From contig NC_064043.1 in NCBI RefSeq assembly GCF_932526225.1, forward strand, positions 12,956,085-13,020,084: a DNA stretch of 64,000 nucleotides. Reading direction: 5' to 3'. Of this stretch, positions 35,460 through 48,187 are shown one piece after another. The notes under the pieces were generated by a model that was given only the letters and a program-made list of their open reading frames with translations, did not search any database and was not told where the DNA came from. Numbering within the stretch: position 1 is the stretch's first letter; every line of letters starts with the position of its first letter. The translations under genes and the position numbers were made by a program. This DNA is from Nematostella vectensis. Lineage: Eukaryota; Cnidaria; Anthozoa; Actiniaria; Edwardsiidae.

Positions 35460-37320
35460 TGATAATAGTCAGAGAGACACATCTTCAGACATTTCCATTA
35501 TCCCATGAACAAAAAGACAAACAATCGCGTGACTTTATGAGTGGCTGGAAGAGCTGCAATAGTTCACAGTGGCACGGGTTTCTTTTTAAGCCGGAATTTT
35601 CAGTTGTGTAAGAATACTCTTTCTACATTGTAGTCGGTCAAAGGTACCCAGCATTTCGAATAACGCGGCAGGTCAGCTAAAAACTTTCTAATTTTATCAT
35701 AACTTCAATAAAAAAAACTATTTGTGAATGAGATTCACATTCTCCTAAACTTTAGATGAGAAATTTTTTTTGCAAAATTTCCCCTGCCATATAGTTAATA
35801 GTCTCCCATTAATAACTAAGTTAATATAGATTTAGGCACTGCCTAAAAGCGGAGCCAGCATTGAAAGAATGTATTTTAAATGAGATTAAAAAAGCAATTT
35901 TTACTTCCATGTAATTATGAATTGTATTGGCCTCTCCAAATGGATCAAGCAAGCACTCATTCAATAATATTAAATATGCAGTATTAAGGTACTAAACCTT
36001 GATGTAAAAAAGGCTGTCAAAGTTCAAGGTGCCTTAGTTGATGAGAATGTTTTTAAGAGTCTAACGGTCAATTCTTATTTGTTCCACTATGCTTTTTTTT
36101 TCATCAAAACAGCATAATGACAATCTTTGACCTTGTGAAGAATATATCAAATATGTTACAACATTTCAAAGATTTAGATGACATACTGTAGTTTTTTTAC
36201 TGTAACTGAGTATTCAGAAGAATGTGTTGAAATTAATACACATTAGTGCACCCATTCTTTGGCCAGTCGTTTTTAAACACCCTGGATCCACCCATACTAG
36301 CTACTCAAAAATGAATGCAATGGAGTAAAATACTAAATTACTGAAAGTTCTTAATTCCCTTTCATGTTTGGGGTGGAGAGGAAGAAATAAACAAATAAAC
36401 AGAAAGTCAATGGGAGTTGAAAGGGAGAAATGTGACTCTATTTGAAAAAATGTGAATCTACTAATATATGACAAAAATGCAATAATAGCTTTACTGAGCA
36501 CATTTTCCCCTTTCCCTATTACCTTTAGGTTTGATATAAAACCGTTTTCTTTACAGATGTATTATTGAAAAATCACAAGTTTGTTATTATCTTTATATAA
36601 TTCATTAAGTAAGTACCTTGCCTTAATAAAAACCCTAGAAGTTCCATTAATGTACACTTGTATCAAAGCTACATTCTGGCCGGCTTTGCCCTTGCAAAGA
36701 AACAAAAAATGGATGAAACAGCATTCCAGAGATAGAATGATAATACACTTCAGGTGCCACTTACTAGTGATACTCCATCACCAAGGAAATTGAAATCCAC
36801 AAATATACCTCAGTCATGCATTACATTTTGGTGAACCCACCCTTTAGCATGGAGGCCTGCTGTTTTTTTTATATATTTTTTTTATAGAAACCCTGCAGCT
36901 GGATCCAAACATGCTAATGCTACTACAAAATTAAATGCAATCAAATGGAGGAGAACAAATTGACTTGGGAAGCAAATTAAAAAAAATCCTGATTTTACTG
37001 ATTTTGCTAAATGAAAATGTCTAGTTTCAAACCTAACCTATTTTAATTTATTCAGGGTGCAGAGGGGAAACAGCAAATAATTATCAATCAATAGAGAGAG
37101 AGAAAAAATAAACTGGTACTATATTTTTGATAAAAACTTTGACAGTAATGCAACAACTTGATTGAGCGCTCTCCTAACATTTCCCCTTTCCTCATTATCT
37201 TCAGGTTGATAAAAAATGTTTAACAGATTTACAGTATCATTGACACAAATCATCTTGCACTAAAAACCCTATTACACTTATACTGCTGCATCAAAGTAAG
37301 AAATCCCGGCTACATTTGCC
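35460..37320. repeat. AT-rich intergenic DNA with a diverged ~700-bp tandem duplication
   Basis: Segments at about 36340-36690 and 37045-37325 align in order with much divergence: ttcccctttccctattacct versus ttcccctttcctcattatct, then ggtttgatataaaa versus ggttgataaaaaat, then aaaaaccct, tatcaaag versus catcaaag, and ctggccggctttgcc versus tcccggctacatttgcc. No gene is recognised. Confidence 0.5.
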
Positions 37321-37327
37321 TATTCTA

Positions 37328-39276
37328 ATGCCTTCCAGCCTTTAGCATCAATCATGACCCTCAGGTAGTCCTTGGTTGGTACCTAAATAAAAGTGAAAAC
37401 AATTAACTTGGGTATTTGTTTTTCTTTCAAATTAATATTTTCATCATCCCATTTATAACTTTACAAATTTTCCATAACTATTTGAATAAAAATAAATAGA
37501 CACATTAGATAGTATGCAAGATGCAGACAATATAGCTTGAGCCAAAAAAATATAGATTGCATTTTTGGTTTTTATTTTCGATGAAAAAATTCTCTTGTAA
37601 CTGTAAAGTATTTATGATAATGTCGAAAAAGTTGCTGTATCTTCAACAATACTAAATACACAGGATATAAAGACAAAAAAAGGTCTTCTTTAGCAATATA
37701 TGACAGTGTAATGATTCGACGGGAGGACTTCTGTTGACTGGGATCGTACGTTTGATTGACAAGCACTGACCACGTGTGCAGTCGCGGTGATTGGACGGTA
37801 CTTGACAATGCAAACAGTTACATCAGATATCATTAAATTTCGGCAAAATTAGCGATAACAAAGGAAAGCTTTGAAAAGAATTTAAGGATACAAAACGAAT
37901 GTCCTTTGCCATGAAACTAAGGGAGTCGGTAGGAAAGGTAAAAAGGTAACTTTGGAGAGACAAATATGTAATCGAAAGTTACTGAACAGAAAGGGAAACA
38001 ACTGGTCGCTCGAGTAGCGTAGGTGTGATGTTTGCTGACTTAGATTAGCATAGATAATCAGATTGCCAACACTGAAGAGCTAAGCACCTCCTACTTGAGT
38101 GTGGACGATCCTACGTGCTGTGCCAATGATACCGACATTTAACGTCCGACATCTAAAGGAAACTATATAAACAGAAGACTTGTAAGTTTACCAACTTAAT
38201 GGGAAGTTGAAGACAGATAAGTCCCAAAACATGGTACGACCCGATAAATGTCATTATGCCGCTAATTCTCATAATTAAACAAACAACTTCCTATTCAGCT
38301 AAATCAACAAAAACTAACAATGCCTCAAGAATACTTTCAACCTTGAACAACCCTTCTAGCTAGAGCAAATATCTTAACTTTGTCTATTTGCTCACTACAA
38401 TTAGCAAAATACGGATTCATTCTAATAAAACCTATCATAACAACAGGATGATATTTGTCAGCCTTGATTAAATATCTCAACGCTGTCAATAAAGTAAAGA
38501 GAGAACGAAGAATATCAAAGGATGTTGTTATGCTCAAATTGCTTGTTAGACCTCAAATTCTCAGTTTTAATGCTCGGTTACTGTAAGCTGAGTTGCATTA
38601 TACCAAGATAAATAAATATAAATAAATAAATAAGACTAAAACAGTACATTATAATAGTTTATACAGCTCTATTTCTAAACTAAGGTCTTAAAAGTAATGA
38701 ACTGGCACTAGCGGTGTGTGCCGGAAGGCTGTTCCAATCTGGAATAGTGTTGGGGAAAAATGAAAGCTTGTAAACATCTGTACTCTAAAAACATATGTAT
38801 AAATCGAACAAGCTAAGTGTCATTGATACAGTAGCTAGACTACTACGTAATTCTGTCGTTAAATTCCTACTTACCGTGTGGAATATACGCCTGAATTTAT
38901 AGAACTTGTAAGTATTTACGAAACATTTTCATGGCGAATGCAGTTGAATAAAAGCCATTCAAGTGCCAAAAAAGCAAACAAACGAGCATCATAAAAGCAC
39001 AACAATAAATGAAAAGATGTCATTTTCTCAATAAAAATCATCGTTAAAAACTCACCTTGGCAGTGTTTTTTTTGTCGCTTTATGTTTGTCGCCTAGTGGT
39101 TGTGTTCGCTTTTTGTAAACCGTGATCTTTCTGCTAGCAAGGAACTCGTCAGAAACAGAAATCAATCCAAGGCCTTTTCCTCTCAGGATCTCCTTGCATA
39201 GATATAGACGTGAATGAATATAGAATGGTAGTGTAGAGACTCTCCTCTTAGTCCTCTTTTTAACTGCTGCTGCCAC
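37328..39276 (-). CDS. possible unidentified two-exon gene (weak)
   Basis: A minus-strand ATG frame at 39054-39276 reads a Lys/Arg-rich start MAAAVKKRTKRRVSTLPFYI and runs into a good donor (CCAAG then gtgagt). A candidate acceptor with a pyrimidine-rich leader (tttatttag) lies at about 37387, followed by an open stretch that in one frame reads VPTKDYLRVMIDAKGWKALE and stop (to about 37328). The phases do not agree: the first exon ends in phase 2, which would give only a short different tail, whereas the protein-like tail needs phase 0. Either a further exon lies between or the two are unrelated. I do not recognise the protein. Confidence 0.2.
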
Positions 39277-39754
39277 GGGCGGGATTTTACATCGGCTCGT
39301 ACTTCAGACAAAACGTATCCTCTAAAACTTCAGCCCATTTGAATTCGCTTATTTTCTCATTAAATACTATTTTCAAGCTGCCTTACTTCTGTGAACATAC
39401 GAACTTTGCAGCACAAAGCGAGGCGGTAAAAGACACACAACGGCATAAGATCGAGTGGGGCCTGGGAGTTGCACGATTGACTGGATGGATGGATGGATTG
39501 TGACACCACAGGGTAACCGCGCGATGACCACAAAACCAAGTCGCATAGCTATACCATATTTCTATACCTATGGAGCTCTGCGCGCGGCCTGCGGCCGCGA
39601 TGGCTCCGCTATTATGATTTGACTGTGTTATAGCGCAGGTTATTTACGCGGTTCACTTATACAAAACAAAATCAAAAGAGAGGAATAATGGAGTAAAGGT
39701 AACAAATATACCATTTATCATAATTATGTAAATAAATAACAAGCTCAAATAACG

Positions 39755-39965
39755 AATGTTGATTGCAGATATCGTCGACTCTCAGCATTTTATGAAGAAA
39801 ACGTTGTCGTTTTGGGGGTCTGGTACCGAGGAATCTTGTTTCTTTTTAGATATTTTCTTTATAAAAGATGGTCACAGTCACTGTTTTTCTCTACACACAA
39901 CAGACTACTTTTTGTTAATTCTAAGAGTAGTGGCTCAATTTTACAATTTAGATCGAAGCCAGAGG
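39755..39965. repeat. dispersed repeat related to 49.4-49.6 kb
   Basis: Shares gaagaaaacgttgtcgtttt, ctggtaccgaggaatc, ttctttttagatattttctt and agatggtcacagtcactgtt, in order and spacing, with about 49455-49565. It indicates a repeat family that was also captured in the 44-50 kb duplication. Confidence 0.6.
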
Positions 39966-41087
39966 TAACGACAAATTGAAAATAATGCTAAATCATGAAC
40001 TAAAGTTAAAACAAAATTGGTATAGTTAATTCATTGTAATGCCAATTTGTGATAGTTGGGACCAATGTCTCTCACTCCTCTTGCTAAAACCCTTTGATAA
40101 AAATTTTGATTTATTGTTTGGTAAATGTTAAATGTTCACCACCCATAAATGTTTTTCTCATTCATGCAAAAACTAGGCAAAATCCCATTGTCCTTAAAAT
40201 ATCAATCAAAATTTCAATTACAACAAAGACATTATCGACACGGCAATACCCCAAAGACTGGTTCCATATGATCGCCTTTATACGGACAAGATCTTGAAAT
40301 AAATCCCTAAGGCAAAATTTTATTTCTTATTACAGCAGACACAACACAACAATTATTTTACGCTTTAGGATGGAATAAGTCAAATAGCAAAAAATCCTGA
40401 AATTCTTCCGTGATGTGCTTTTACGCACGAAAAAAGAAGTCGGGGCGTCTTTTAAAAAATGTTTTTTTTTTCGCGATGAGAATACCGTACAGACAACAAG
40501 GAAGAATAGGCCCGGGGGCATTCGTCTAGAAATTTCTCCAACTCAGTTCATTGTGACAAGTTTCATGTAAAAAGTTCAAGTCGCGAGGACCTTGGATTTT
40601 GAACTTTCTTTAAAACAACATCCTGTTTACGAGAAACAAGGTGGAAATGATGGAACAAATGTGGGCAAAAGTATTGCAATGAATAGAGAAAATGATTTTT
40701 CAAATAATTCTACGTGTATTCCAAGAGGTATTCTCGTACAAATAAAACTTCTTTTCCAATATTTGAAATATGATAATTTCAAATTACACCCAAGAAACGT
40801 CCACTAAGTGTTGCATTCTATTACGCATGCGCCTTGTAGATTTGCTTTTAGGATTACGGATCGCTTTCTGATTGGCTATGCTCGCCATAGCTATGATATA
40901 AACGAAGAAATGGATCAGAGGCGGGCAGAAAACAAGAAAAATCTACGACTTCGTTAAACTTATCGAAGTTGGTTGAAGCCACAACACAATTGTATGTCTA
41001 TTGTTCTTGTTTGTTTTTACATTTTAACATATATGATATATGATATTACAACAATTTTGTTTGTCAGCGGATCCAAACAAGAAAGCC
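39966..41087. other. intergenic DNA and upstream region of the CTHRC1-like gene
   Basis: No gene is seen to about 40900. A possible acceptor (ttgtcag at 41061-41067) just upstream of the CTHRC1 start suggests that an untranslated first exon lies near 40880-41000, but this is not certain. Confidence 0.4.
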
Positions 41088-42677
41088 ATGTTGAAGTTTT
41101 TGCTGATTTTTGTCGGGGCGGTGCAGCTCAGTCTTATCTTGGCGCATGCTCCCTCTCCTTGCCAGGTAAGAGAACTAATCCCGTTTGCTTTACTACCCGA
41201 ACACCAATATAATTCAAGACAGTACCATGGACTTTACTTGCAACCGAAATGGTTGTCATGGGTCCGTCAATAATAGAAAATTCTCGTTTGGAAAGCGGGT
41301 AAAATAGTCAATTTAACAAATTTCCAATAGTTGTCCGTAGTATGTACTCAAAATGTTTCCAATTTGTGATATTTCTAATCAAATCCGTGCTTGGATATTT
41401 TACATAGAATTGCTGTGCGCAAGGTCATGATGGCAAGAATGGAATTCCGGGGATTCCAGGAGTCCATGGAAAACCTGGAACACCGGGGAAGTCTGGAAAC
41501 GATGGACGGAATGGCAAACCGGGAGCGCCTGGACCCAAGGGCCCTCCAGGACCCAAAGGAAGTAGGGGGCCCAAGGGTGTTCAGGGTCCTCCTGGGACGA
41601 CACACGTCAACTGGAAACAATGTGCGTGGAAGAAATCAGATGAGCGGGACAATGGATTGATCAAGGTAAACTATAGTGAGCAAGCCTTTTTACTTATTTT
41701 CTAATACCCGCTTCTTTTATAGAGTTTTGTTTTCTTTTAAAAGTGTGTTATTAAAATTGTAAAGTATGTTTTTGCGCTAGGAAGGAGCTGTACTCTTTGC
41801 ATTTTTATTTCAGGATTGTGTTTTTCGCAAGAGACGTCAGAATACGGCCCTTCGTGTACAGTTTGTTGGAACATTTCGAATCCATAACTGTAATACTTGC
41901 TGCAAGCGCTGGTTCTTTACCTTCAATGGCGCTGAGTGTCGCGGACCCCTCCCTATCGACGGAGTTCTCTATATGTACAAAGGTAAAACATCGCTTTCAA
42001 TGCTACCGAAGCTATAGGCTTTAGAATATCTTCTAAATTAACCAATTCTCCAAGTCATTATTCATGTGAATTGCGGGACAGCAAATTTACCTGAGACACG
42101 TTTTTAGTGTTAAAAGGTAATCTTTCGTTCACAGGGTTGTTGGCTGATGATGCACGAATTCCCCTTACACGATTTTATGCTATCGAAGCCACATACATAA
42201 GAATATATTCTAAATAAACCAATTCTCCAAGTCATTATACATGTGAATTGCGGGACAGAAAATCACTTAATAAAATATTTGAGATCAGGCGCTCTGATTG
42301 GTGGGATTGCTCACTTCGGTGTTTGTTTGGGGAATTCCCTGCGGTCTCGTGCTCCACTGATCTGCTCTCGAATTCTCCCAAACAAAAACACCTCGGTTTT
42401 CAAAAATCAATGAAGGCACCCAAAGAATATTTTATTTCTTAATTAATTGCTCCACGGATCTAGACAAGTCTGTTGTTTCTTTGGCGCAGGAGCTAACCTC
42501 CAAGACCTCCAGCGCGTGAGGGTAATAGAGGGCTACTGCACCAACATTCACAAGGGCACCATTCGCGTCGGCTTCAACGTCGGTAATTGCGCTGGTTTTG
42601 GTCATGCTGACGCCTACACCGGGTGGAATGCGGTCTCGCGCATTATTGTGGAGGAAGTCCCCCCTCAGCAAACCTGA
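41088..42677 (+). CDS. CTHRC1: collagen triple helix repeat-containing protein 1 (CTHRC1-like)
   Basis: Four exons, 41088-41165, 41408-41665, 41814-41982 and 42490-42677, join in phase to 230 residues; human CTHRC1 has about 243. Residues 1-20 are a signal peptide ([19 protein letters not shown]). A short NCCAQG segment precedes roughly 14 Gly-X-Y triplets (from about residue 33), then the diagnostic C-terminal domain: [37 protein letters not shown] and [20 protein letters not shown]. These match the family's [16 protein letters not shown] and TGWNSVSRI signatures. The vertebrate protein is secreted, trimeric, and modulates Wnt/PCP signalling and collagen deposition; that role here is inference. 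AATAAA follows at about 42761. Confidence 0.95.
42029..42262. repeat. ~174-bp direct duplication in CTHRC1 intron 3
   Basis: A ~58-bp segment (aaccaattctccaagtcatt, then catgtgaattgcgggacag) occurs at 42029-42086 and again at 42203-42262. Both are preceded by tatcgaagc/accgaagc, so the intron carries a partial direct duplication. Confidence 0.75.
42268..42440. repeat. small inverted-repeat (foldback) element in CTHRC1 intron 3
   Basis: Nested inverted segments: aataaaatattt (42269) against aatattttattt (42427), and tcggtgtttgtttggggaat (about 42319) against attctcccaaacaaaaacac (about 42372). Probably a MITE; it ends about 50 bases before the last exon. Confidence 0.55.
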
Positions 42678-44130
42678 GAATGACTTGGGCGAGCTTAGCC
42701 AGACAGTATCACAAACGATAAAGTAATATAATAGGTGTTGGGGTGTAAGGTTTAACCAGCAATAAACACGATAAAGCAACTCTGTTATTGTTGTTTGTTA
42801 GATTTGTTTTATTTTCTTATTGTTGTTGTAAGCAGTTTCACAGAGAAAACAAACAGGCAATGGCTAGAACAAGTCGAGGAGACACGGAGTTTAAATTGTG
42901 CAATTTTAATCATTGCAACTTAGCTTACAGCGACTTACAGTCATGAAAGCGCATTATACACATTGCAGAAAAACTAACTCACAGGACCAGGTAAAAACGA
43001 GGAAAATGAACGGCACAACTACATCTACTTAAGCCGTATGGGCTAATACCCAAAGTGCAGCAGACGATAAGTCACATCAACCCTGCCCATAAACTATAAC
43101 ACACACTTTATTTTCTCCCAAGAGTTTTTTTTTTTTTTTTTGCGTGGAGCAGTTAATTGTAGTTACGTAGCACAACACAAGGTCTCATGTTCCTTATAGT
43201 TCTCTGGATCGCCTTTAGATCCTAAATCACGTCCACACGGACACATTAAATTTCGTAATATCGGTTGTATGGGATACATACGTAAAAGAAATATAACGAA
43301 GAAGGTATCATAGGAATCATGGCAAAAGTAATTGACGATCCTTCAAAAGAATGCCCCACTTTTAGGCGGTCAAAGACTAAGACTAGGTGGGTACGCGCCT
43401 GCATCACTACCTTTTGCAAATTTTCATACCGATCAGAACGAGACGAAGAAGCCTTGAGGTTTAGGTTTTAACCAATCAAATCACTTAAAATTGTACCTTA
43501 AAAGGTTTAACGTTCTTTATGTCTTTGCAAAACTAGTGTAAACTTCAATCGTGTAAAATGGTTCCAATGTGTGTCATCCTTCTTACGGAATAAAAGACTT
43601 ACCAGAATTATCGGCGCTTGTACAAGCCTCTGTCCGGTCTAACAGCAAATGATTTGGTTTCTCATCAAGCGGCAATTATATGAGAGATAATGCTAGATGC
43701 AATTCAATGGTATCAAGCAGATTAATAGCAAATTGGATAAACAATTCATCATGCACCAATCTAAGGCGAAAACAATAAGTAAGCACGACTTCGCTGATCA
43801 TTTAATTTCTATAATAATTCAGACCCGTTTCTCGAAGATGGTATAACTCCAGCCCCAAAAAAGCTTTTTTACGTTTAAAATTTCTGTATAGGTAGGTTTT
43901 TGAAGTGGGTGGCATTTTTTAAGGTCTTTTTTGTTGCCATGGAGTGAAAGAAAATGCAATTGAAATAAGAAAACTATACCGTCCATTTCTTTTTTTGGGA
44001 GCAATTGGATAGATAAGGTGCTGCCAACAGTTTGACTAAACTTGTTTATAAAAGTCTGAGGAAATTTTGTGCCTTAGAAATTTTGTTGTTGCTTAGGAAA
44101 TCAAACGAAGATTCAAACATCTTTTCTTCA
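42678..44130. other. intergenic DNA, no gene seen
   Basis: Contains the CTHRC1 3' UTR and polyadenylation signal, a T run at 43123-43141, and no supported open frame. Confidence 0.4.
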
Positions 44131-44149
44131 AAAATGCAATTTGCGATTC

Positions 44150-45510
44150 AAGGTCACTAGCCTGTGTGAAACTTTATGCATAGTTTCTGTTTTATATTTA
44201 ACGAATTTCAAAAAGTATTTTCCGTGGGAAGCACTTTTGTTTGCCACGATATTCGTCATTTTATGGAATTTGCGAGGCGCGCAGCATACATACCATGGAA
44301 AACTATGGAAAATTTGTTTTTCACGGACACAAAATAATGGTAGGGGGCGGGTTCTTTGCTTAAAATTCATAAAGTGCAAACATGATTTCTAATCGGGAGA
44401 AATTCATCCTTTCATCAAAGCCTTCGTTCAAGTGCAAAAACGAGCCACAAGCGAGACATTGTGTGAATGACGTAACCTTCTGATTTATCATAGCTGACAT
44501 CCAATAAGAGATTGCGTGCAAGTATTGTACACGTTAATTTGGGAGACATAGTTTCACAAAGCTCCAGAAAACATGCGTAACCTCGAATTCAGAATTTCAC
44601 ATTAGTAAATGCATACTCATCCCCTCTAAAAATGTTAAAGCTTACAAGCAAAAACACACTGAAATAAGGGAGGGAGAAGGGGATTATTTCACATTAGCAT
44701 GACGAGAGGGTCCGAAGTATTGACGCAGAAAGGTGGTGTCCAGGGAACTCATCTCTCGCGCTAATGCACCCATTTGTAGTGAATCTTGTGCTGAAAAGTG
44801 TTGAAGGTCAATGAATGAACGCATCGTTTTTACGTTTTTAAATTTTGTGTTGAAAAGAAGTGAAAGGTCTGACTATGGCAATGGAAAGACAACACCATTG
44901 TATACCATTTTTGTTTTCAATATTTTACTTTTTTACAAAAAAAACACTACTCTCGGTTTTTAAATCAGAGGACCTGAGGTCGCTTTTATTCTAGAGGCAT
45001 AACAACAGTGTTAAACAGGAACTTGGCCAGAAGGTTGGACATTTCTTTTCAGGCATCGTCAAATACTTTATGCATGTGATACCTATGACACCCCCGTCAG
45101 CATATCCCGGGTACGCACCTGAAACTAGGGATGCACAAAAATATCATTTAAGAAAATCTAAACTAAAATGTGCACTGATTCCCATACCCCAGTATGGTTC
45201 AAGTTCAAGTACCAATGGAACTAGCTCGAAATTCCGAAATAAAACGCGACAAGTTAGTGTCTACTATAACAACACAATGTCCATGATGGAATTTTCAGTA
45301 TGCTTGTTAACGATTCAATAAATATAATCAAGACATGGGGCGATGCTTTCTAGAATATGCAATACAATGTTACTTTAAGATTATAGCACAATCTATATTT
45401 AGTTAAAGCAGTCGCAAGTGGGGTTTCCCTTAAAGAATATTTTGACTAAACTGGATTTAGAAACTATGTAGTCTGTGTCTTTATTGTTGCCCAGGAAATC
45501 GGAAGAAGTT
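44150..45510. repeat. segmental duplication block A1
   Basis: Colinear with 48545-50160: cgtgggaagcacttttgttt/cgtgggatacacttttattc, taatggtagggggcgggttc, tcataaagtgcaaacatgat, the 'gtgctgaaaagtg' repeat, aacttggccagaaggttgg, atatcccgggtacgcac, acgcgacaagttagtgtcta, tgactaaactgga. Identity by eye is high. No gene is seen inside. Confidence 0.8.
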
Positions 45511-45966
45511 TCAAACAATTTGGGTATGTGCATTTCGGTCACACGGCGTTATTTGTTATTTTGAAAATCATTCCAGAATACAAGGAACCGATGCCCATAG
45601 TAAGAAATCGTGTCTTCTTTATCCATCTCGAATTGCGCTTTTCCTGGTTTTTCCGTCATGTCAATTCTTATCCATTTAGAGTAATAACGCCCAGTCGACG
45701 ACGAACATGTTAAGCATTCATCTGGACAGTTTAGCATACAATTGGACAGGATAAAGATATTTCTAGCGCACGATGCAACCTTTGTCACAATCGTAATTAT
45801 TTTGCGGATGCTGTATTTAAACAGATTTGCTAAGTAGGATGGACGTCTCAGTCTACTTACATAAAATTGAATATCTAATTATTTTTCATAAGCCATTTAA
45901 ATGGAAACGTGTTAAATCCAACTATTTCGTTCGATTATTGTGAGCTAATACGTAAGGACTTTAACC

Positions 45967-46989
45967 ATGTCTTCTCCTCCAAGCACGTTCAATCACTCGT
46001 TGATCAGCAATGGAACCAACTGTTCGTCAACTGAACGATCCTCTGCATCCATCCACCAAGAGGTTTGGCTCGTGTCACTTCTGCTTGTAGTTATTATCGG
46101 TCTGAGTCTTAATCTTTCCGTCATCTCACTCGTGATGATGAAAAAAGTGCCGCGAAGGAACATGAATCTTTTGGTCGCTAACATGGCATTCAGCGACTTT
46201 TTATCACTTCTACTGGAGCCTTCGTCTCTTCTGTCCCAAATGACGGGAAACTCGCCATGGATTGGGGTTAGTTATCTGGCAGATGTGACTTGTAAGTTGT
46301 ACACATTCACGATGAACACATCCACATGGGTTTCCCTTGTGACACTTTTGGTTATCTCCGTGGAGAGGTTCCGAGCAGTGTCATCCGTTGTACATGTGAC
46401 GGAAAAACGCAGCGTTCTCATTATCCTGCTACTTGTGTCCTGGGTTTTACCTGGACTGCTTAACTCTAGTACTTTTGCTTTCTGCGCGGCTAATAACATC
46501 GGAGGGACATTTCAATGCTTGTGCGTCTTTACAATGCAGTCAGCGATCTATGCTGTTGCTGCAAATGTAATCTTCGTATTATTGGTGATCGTAATTCTCT
46601 GCCTCAATTTTGCAATTATACGTAAACTTGTTCGCTCTCAAGTGGCGATACACATCCCAGAGGCTCAGCAACAAAAGCGAGCTCGAAGGTTTCGCTCTGC
46701 GACGCGCATGGTCATAACTTCTCTTTTTCTGTTTGTACTCTGTGCGACCCCCCTCTACATAGTGCTCACAATCTTTAGAATGCAGTTTTTATTGGGAGTT
46801 CCAATTCTTAGTGAGTGGAGCGGGAATATGATTAATGCAGTAACTGTTCTGTTTTTTGTCAATCCTGCCGCAAGCCCGATCATCTACTTTGTATTTCTCG
46901 GCGACTTTAGAAAAGTGTTACGCAAGTTTTGCTGCAGAAAGAAGGTTATTGGTCAACCGAATGCGGAACCGGGATTACCACTTACTTAA
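45967..46989 (+). CDS. intronless rhodopsin-class (class A) G-protein-coupled receptor, orphan
   Basis: A single 340-codon frame with seven hydrophobic segments. The N-terminus has three N-glycosylation sequons (NHS, NGT, NCS). TM1 has SLNLSV (N1.50 position), TM2 MAFSDFLS (D2.50), TM3 starts after a conserved Cys (VTCKLYTF) and ends ERF in place of DRY, TM4 has SWVLPG, TM6 has CATP in place of CWxP, and TM7 has NPAASPIIYF in place of NPxxY. A C-terminal CCRKK could be palmitoylated. Ligand and closest named family cannot be assigned; orphan class A receptors of this type are abundant in anthozoans. The start is the ATG at 45967 following ttaacc. A broken paralogue lies 2 kb downstream in a segmental duplication. 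Confidence 0.93.
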   Translation: MSSPPSTFNHSLISNGTNCSSTERSSASIHQEVWLVSLLLVVIIGLSLNLSVISLVMMKKVPRRNMNLLVANMAFSDFLSLLLEPSSLLSQMTGNSPWIGVSYLADVTCKLYTFTMNTSTWVSLVTLLVISVERFRAVSSVVHVTEKRSVLIILLLVSWVLPGLLNSSTFAFCAANNIGGTFQCLCVFTMQSAIYAVAANVIFVLLVIVILCLNFAIIRKLVRSQVAIHIPEAQQQKRARRFRSATRMVITSLFLFVLCATPLYIVLTIFRMQFLLGVPILSEWSGNMINAVTVLFFVNPAASPIIYFVFLGDFRKVLRKFCCRKKVIGQPNAEPGLPLT

Positions 46990-47070
46990 TGAGGAACCGG
47001 AAGAACTACACTCTTGATGTGGAACCGGATGAACTACACATTTAATTATTGTCCTTCGGGAAAAACTGTC
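46988..47070. repeat. 'gaggaaccggaagaactaca' repeat, short array
   Basis: Two copies of (taatga/tgatgt)ggaaccgga(a/t)gaactacac directly after the GPCR stop, followed by tttaattattgtccttcggg. The same unit is expanded in the truncated paralogue at 48187-48390. Confidence 0.75.
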
Positions 47071-47639
47071 CGTGAACAAATCTGAAATAGGGTTGGGAAC
47101 TGTTGAGGAGTTCAGAAACCGAAGGTCTCTTATAAGTGCTAATGCCTAAAGGTGAACATCGCACTAAAAAATGAACTTATCACTTTGGAAATCAGACTTT
47201 TGGAACCTTCTCGTGTGCGACTTCCAGTTTGTCCTTACCTGTTTGAATTATTTTTTCTCGTCTTATTAAAAAAACCAGATCCTATTCGTTGCAGCCCGAA
47301 CTGCCAATTGTTCTTTTAAATCATATAATATATGGTAAATGAGGTAGAAAACTTTAGTCGAACATTACTTCAAATCAACTACATTTCCTTCCACTTCCTT
47401 CTTATTTGAATCGTTTTATTATTTTCATGACATGACGCTGCAAATAAGCCCATTTCACATCTAATAAGGCATAAAATTTCACTGAGTGCTTAGCTAGTAA
47501 TAGCAAACACAGTATCAAACGCGACATTAATGCGACTGATGCGACTTTTTGTAAAGAGTTTTTGAAATTTTCGTCCATGAGCCCATGCATAGCGCAAGGA
47601 TGATCAATGTAAATATATTTTAAATAGCCAAAATCTGGG

Positions 47640-48187
47640 TATGTGCATTTCGGCCTCACGTTATTTGTGTTTCCAGAATACAAGGAACCGATGCCCATAG
47701 TAAGAAATCAAGTCTTTTTCATCCATCTCGAATTGCGTTTTTCCTGGTTTTTCCGTCATGTCTATTTTAATCCATTTGAAGTAATAACGCCCAGTCTGCG
47801 ACGAAAATGTTAAGCATTCATCTGGACAGTTGAGCATACAATTGGGCAGGATGAAGAAGATATTTCTAGCGCACGGTGCAACATTTGTCACAATCGTAAT
47901 TATTTCGCTGATGCTGTATAGAAACAGATTTGCTAAGTAGGATGGACGTCTCAGTCCACTCACATAAAATTGAATATTTAATTATTTTTCATAAGACATT
48001 GGCATGGAAACGTTTGTCAAATCCAACCATTTCGTTCGATTATTGTTAAGCCTTCTGCGTTAGGACTTTAACCATGTCGTCTCCTCCAAGCATGTTCAAT
48101 CACTCGCTGATCAGCAATGGAACCAAAACTTCGTCAACTGAACGATCCTCGGCATCCATCCACCAAGAGGTTCGACTTTACTCTTAA
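47640..48187 (+). pseudogene. internally deleted GPCR paralogue (5' flank and first 35 codons only)
   Basis: The 5' flank from 47640 matches 45523-45966 closely. The ATG at 48074 opens MSSPPSMFNHSLISNGT and continues to HQEV, as in the intact receptor. After HQEV sequence jumps to RLYS and a stop (48185-48187), which is the 3' end of the gene (cttac...taatgaggaaccgg). All seven transmembrane segments, about 300 codons, are deleted. It is non-functional as a receptor. Confidence 0.9.

Noticed and set aside
36301-36793. Small frames on both strands near 36.3-36.8 kb
   Set aside because: AT-rich, lie in a diverged non-coding duplication, and have no splice or start context.
38337-38537. Minus-strand 66-codon frame, possibly transposon-like
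   Set aside because: No motif I can name; too short to support.
41375-41620. Minus-strand frames of 67-81 codons and a plus frame shifted by one in the CTHRC1 collagen exon
   Set aside because: Shadows created by the Gly-X-Y periodicity; the true frame is fixed by splice phases and GXY triplets.
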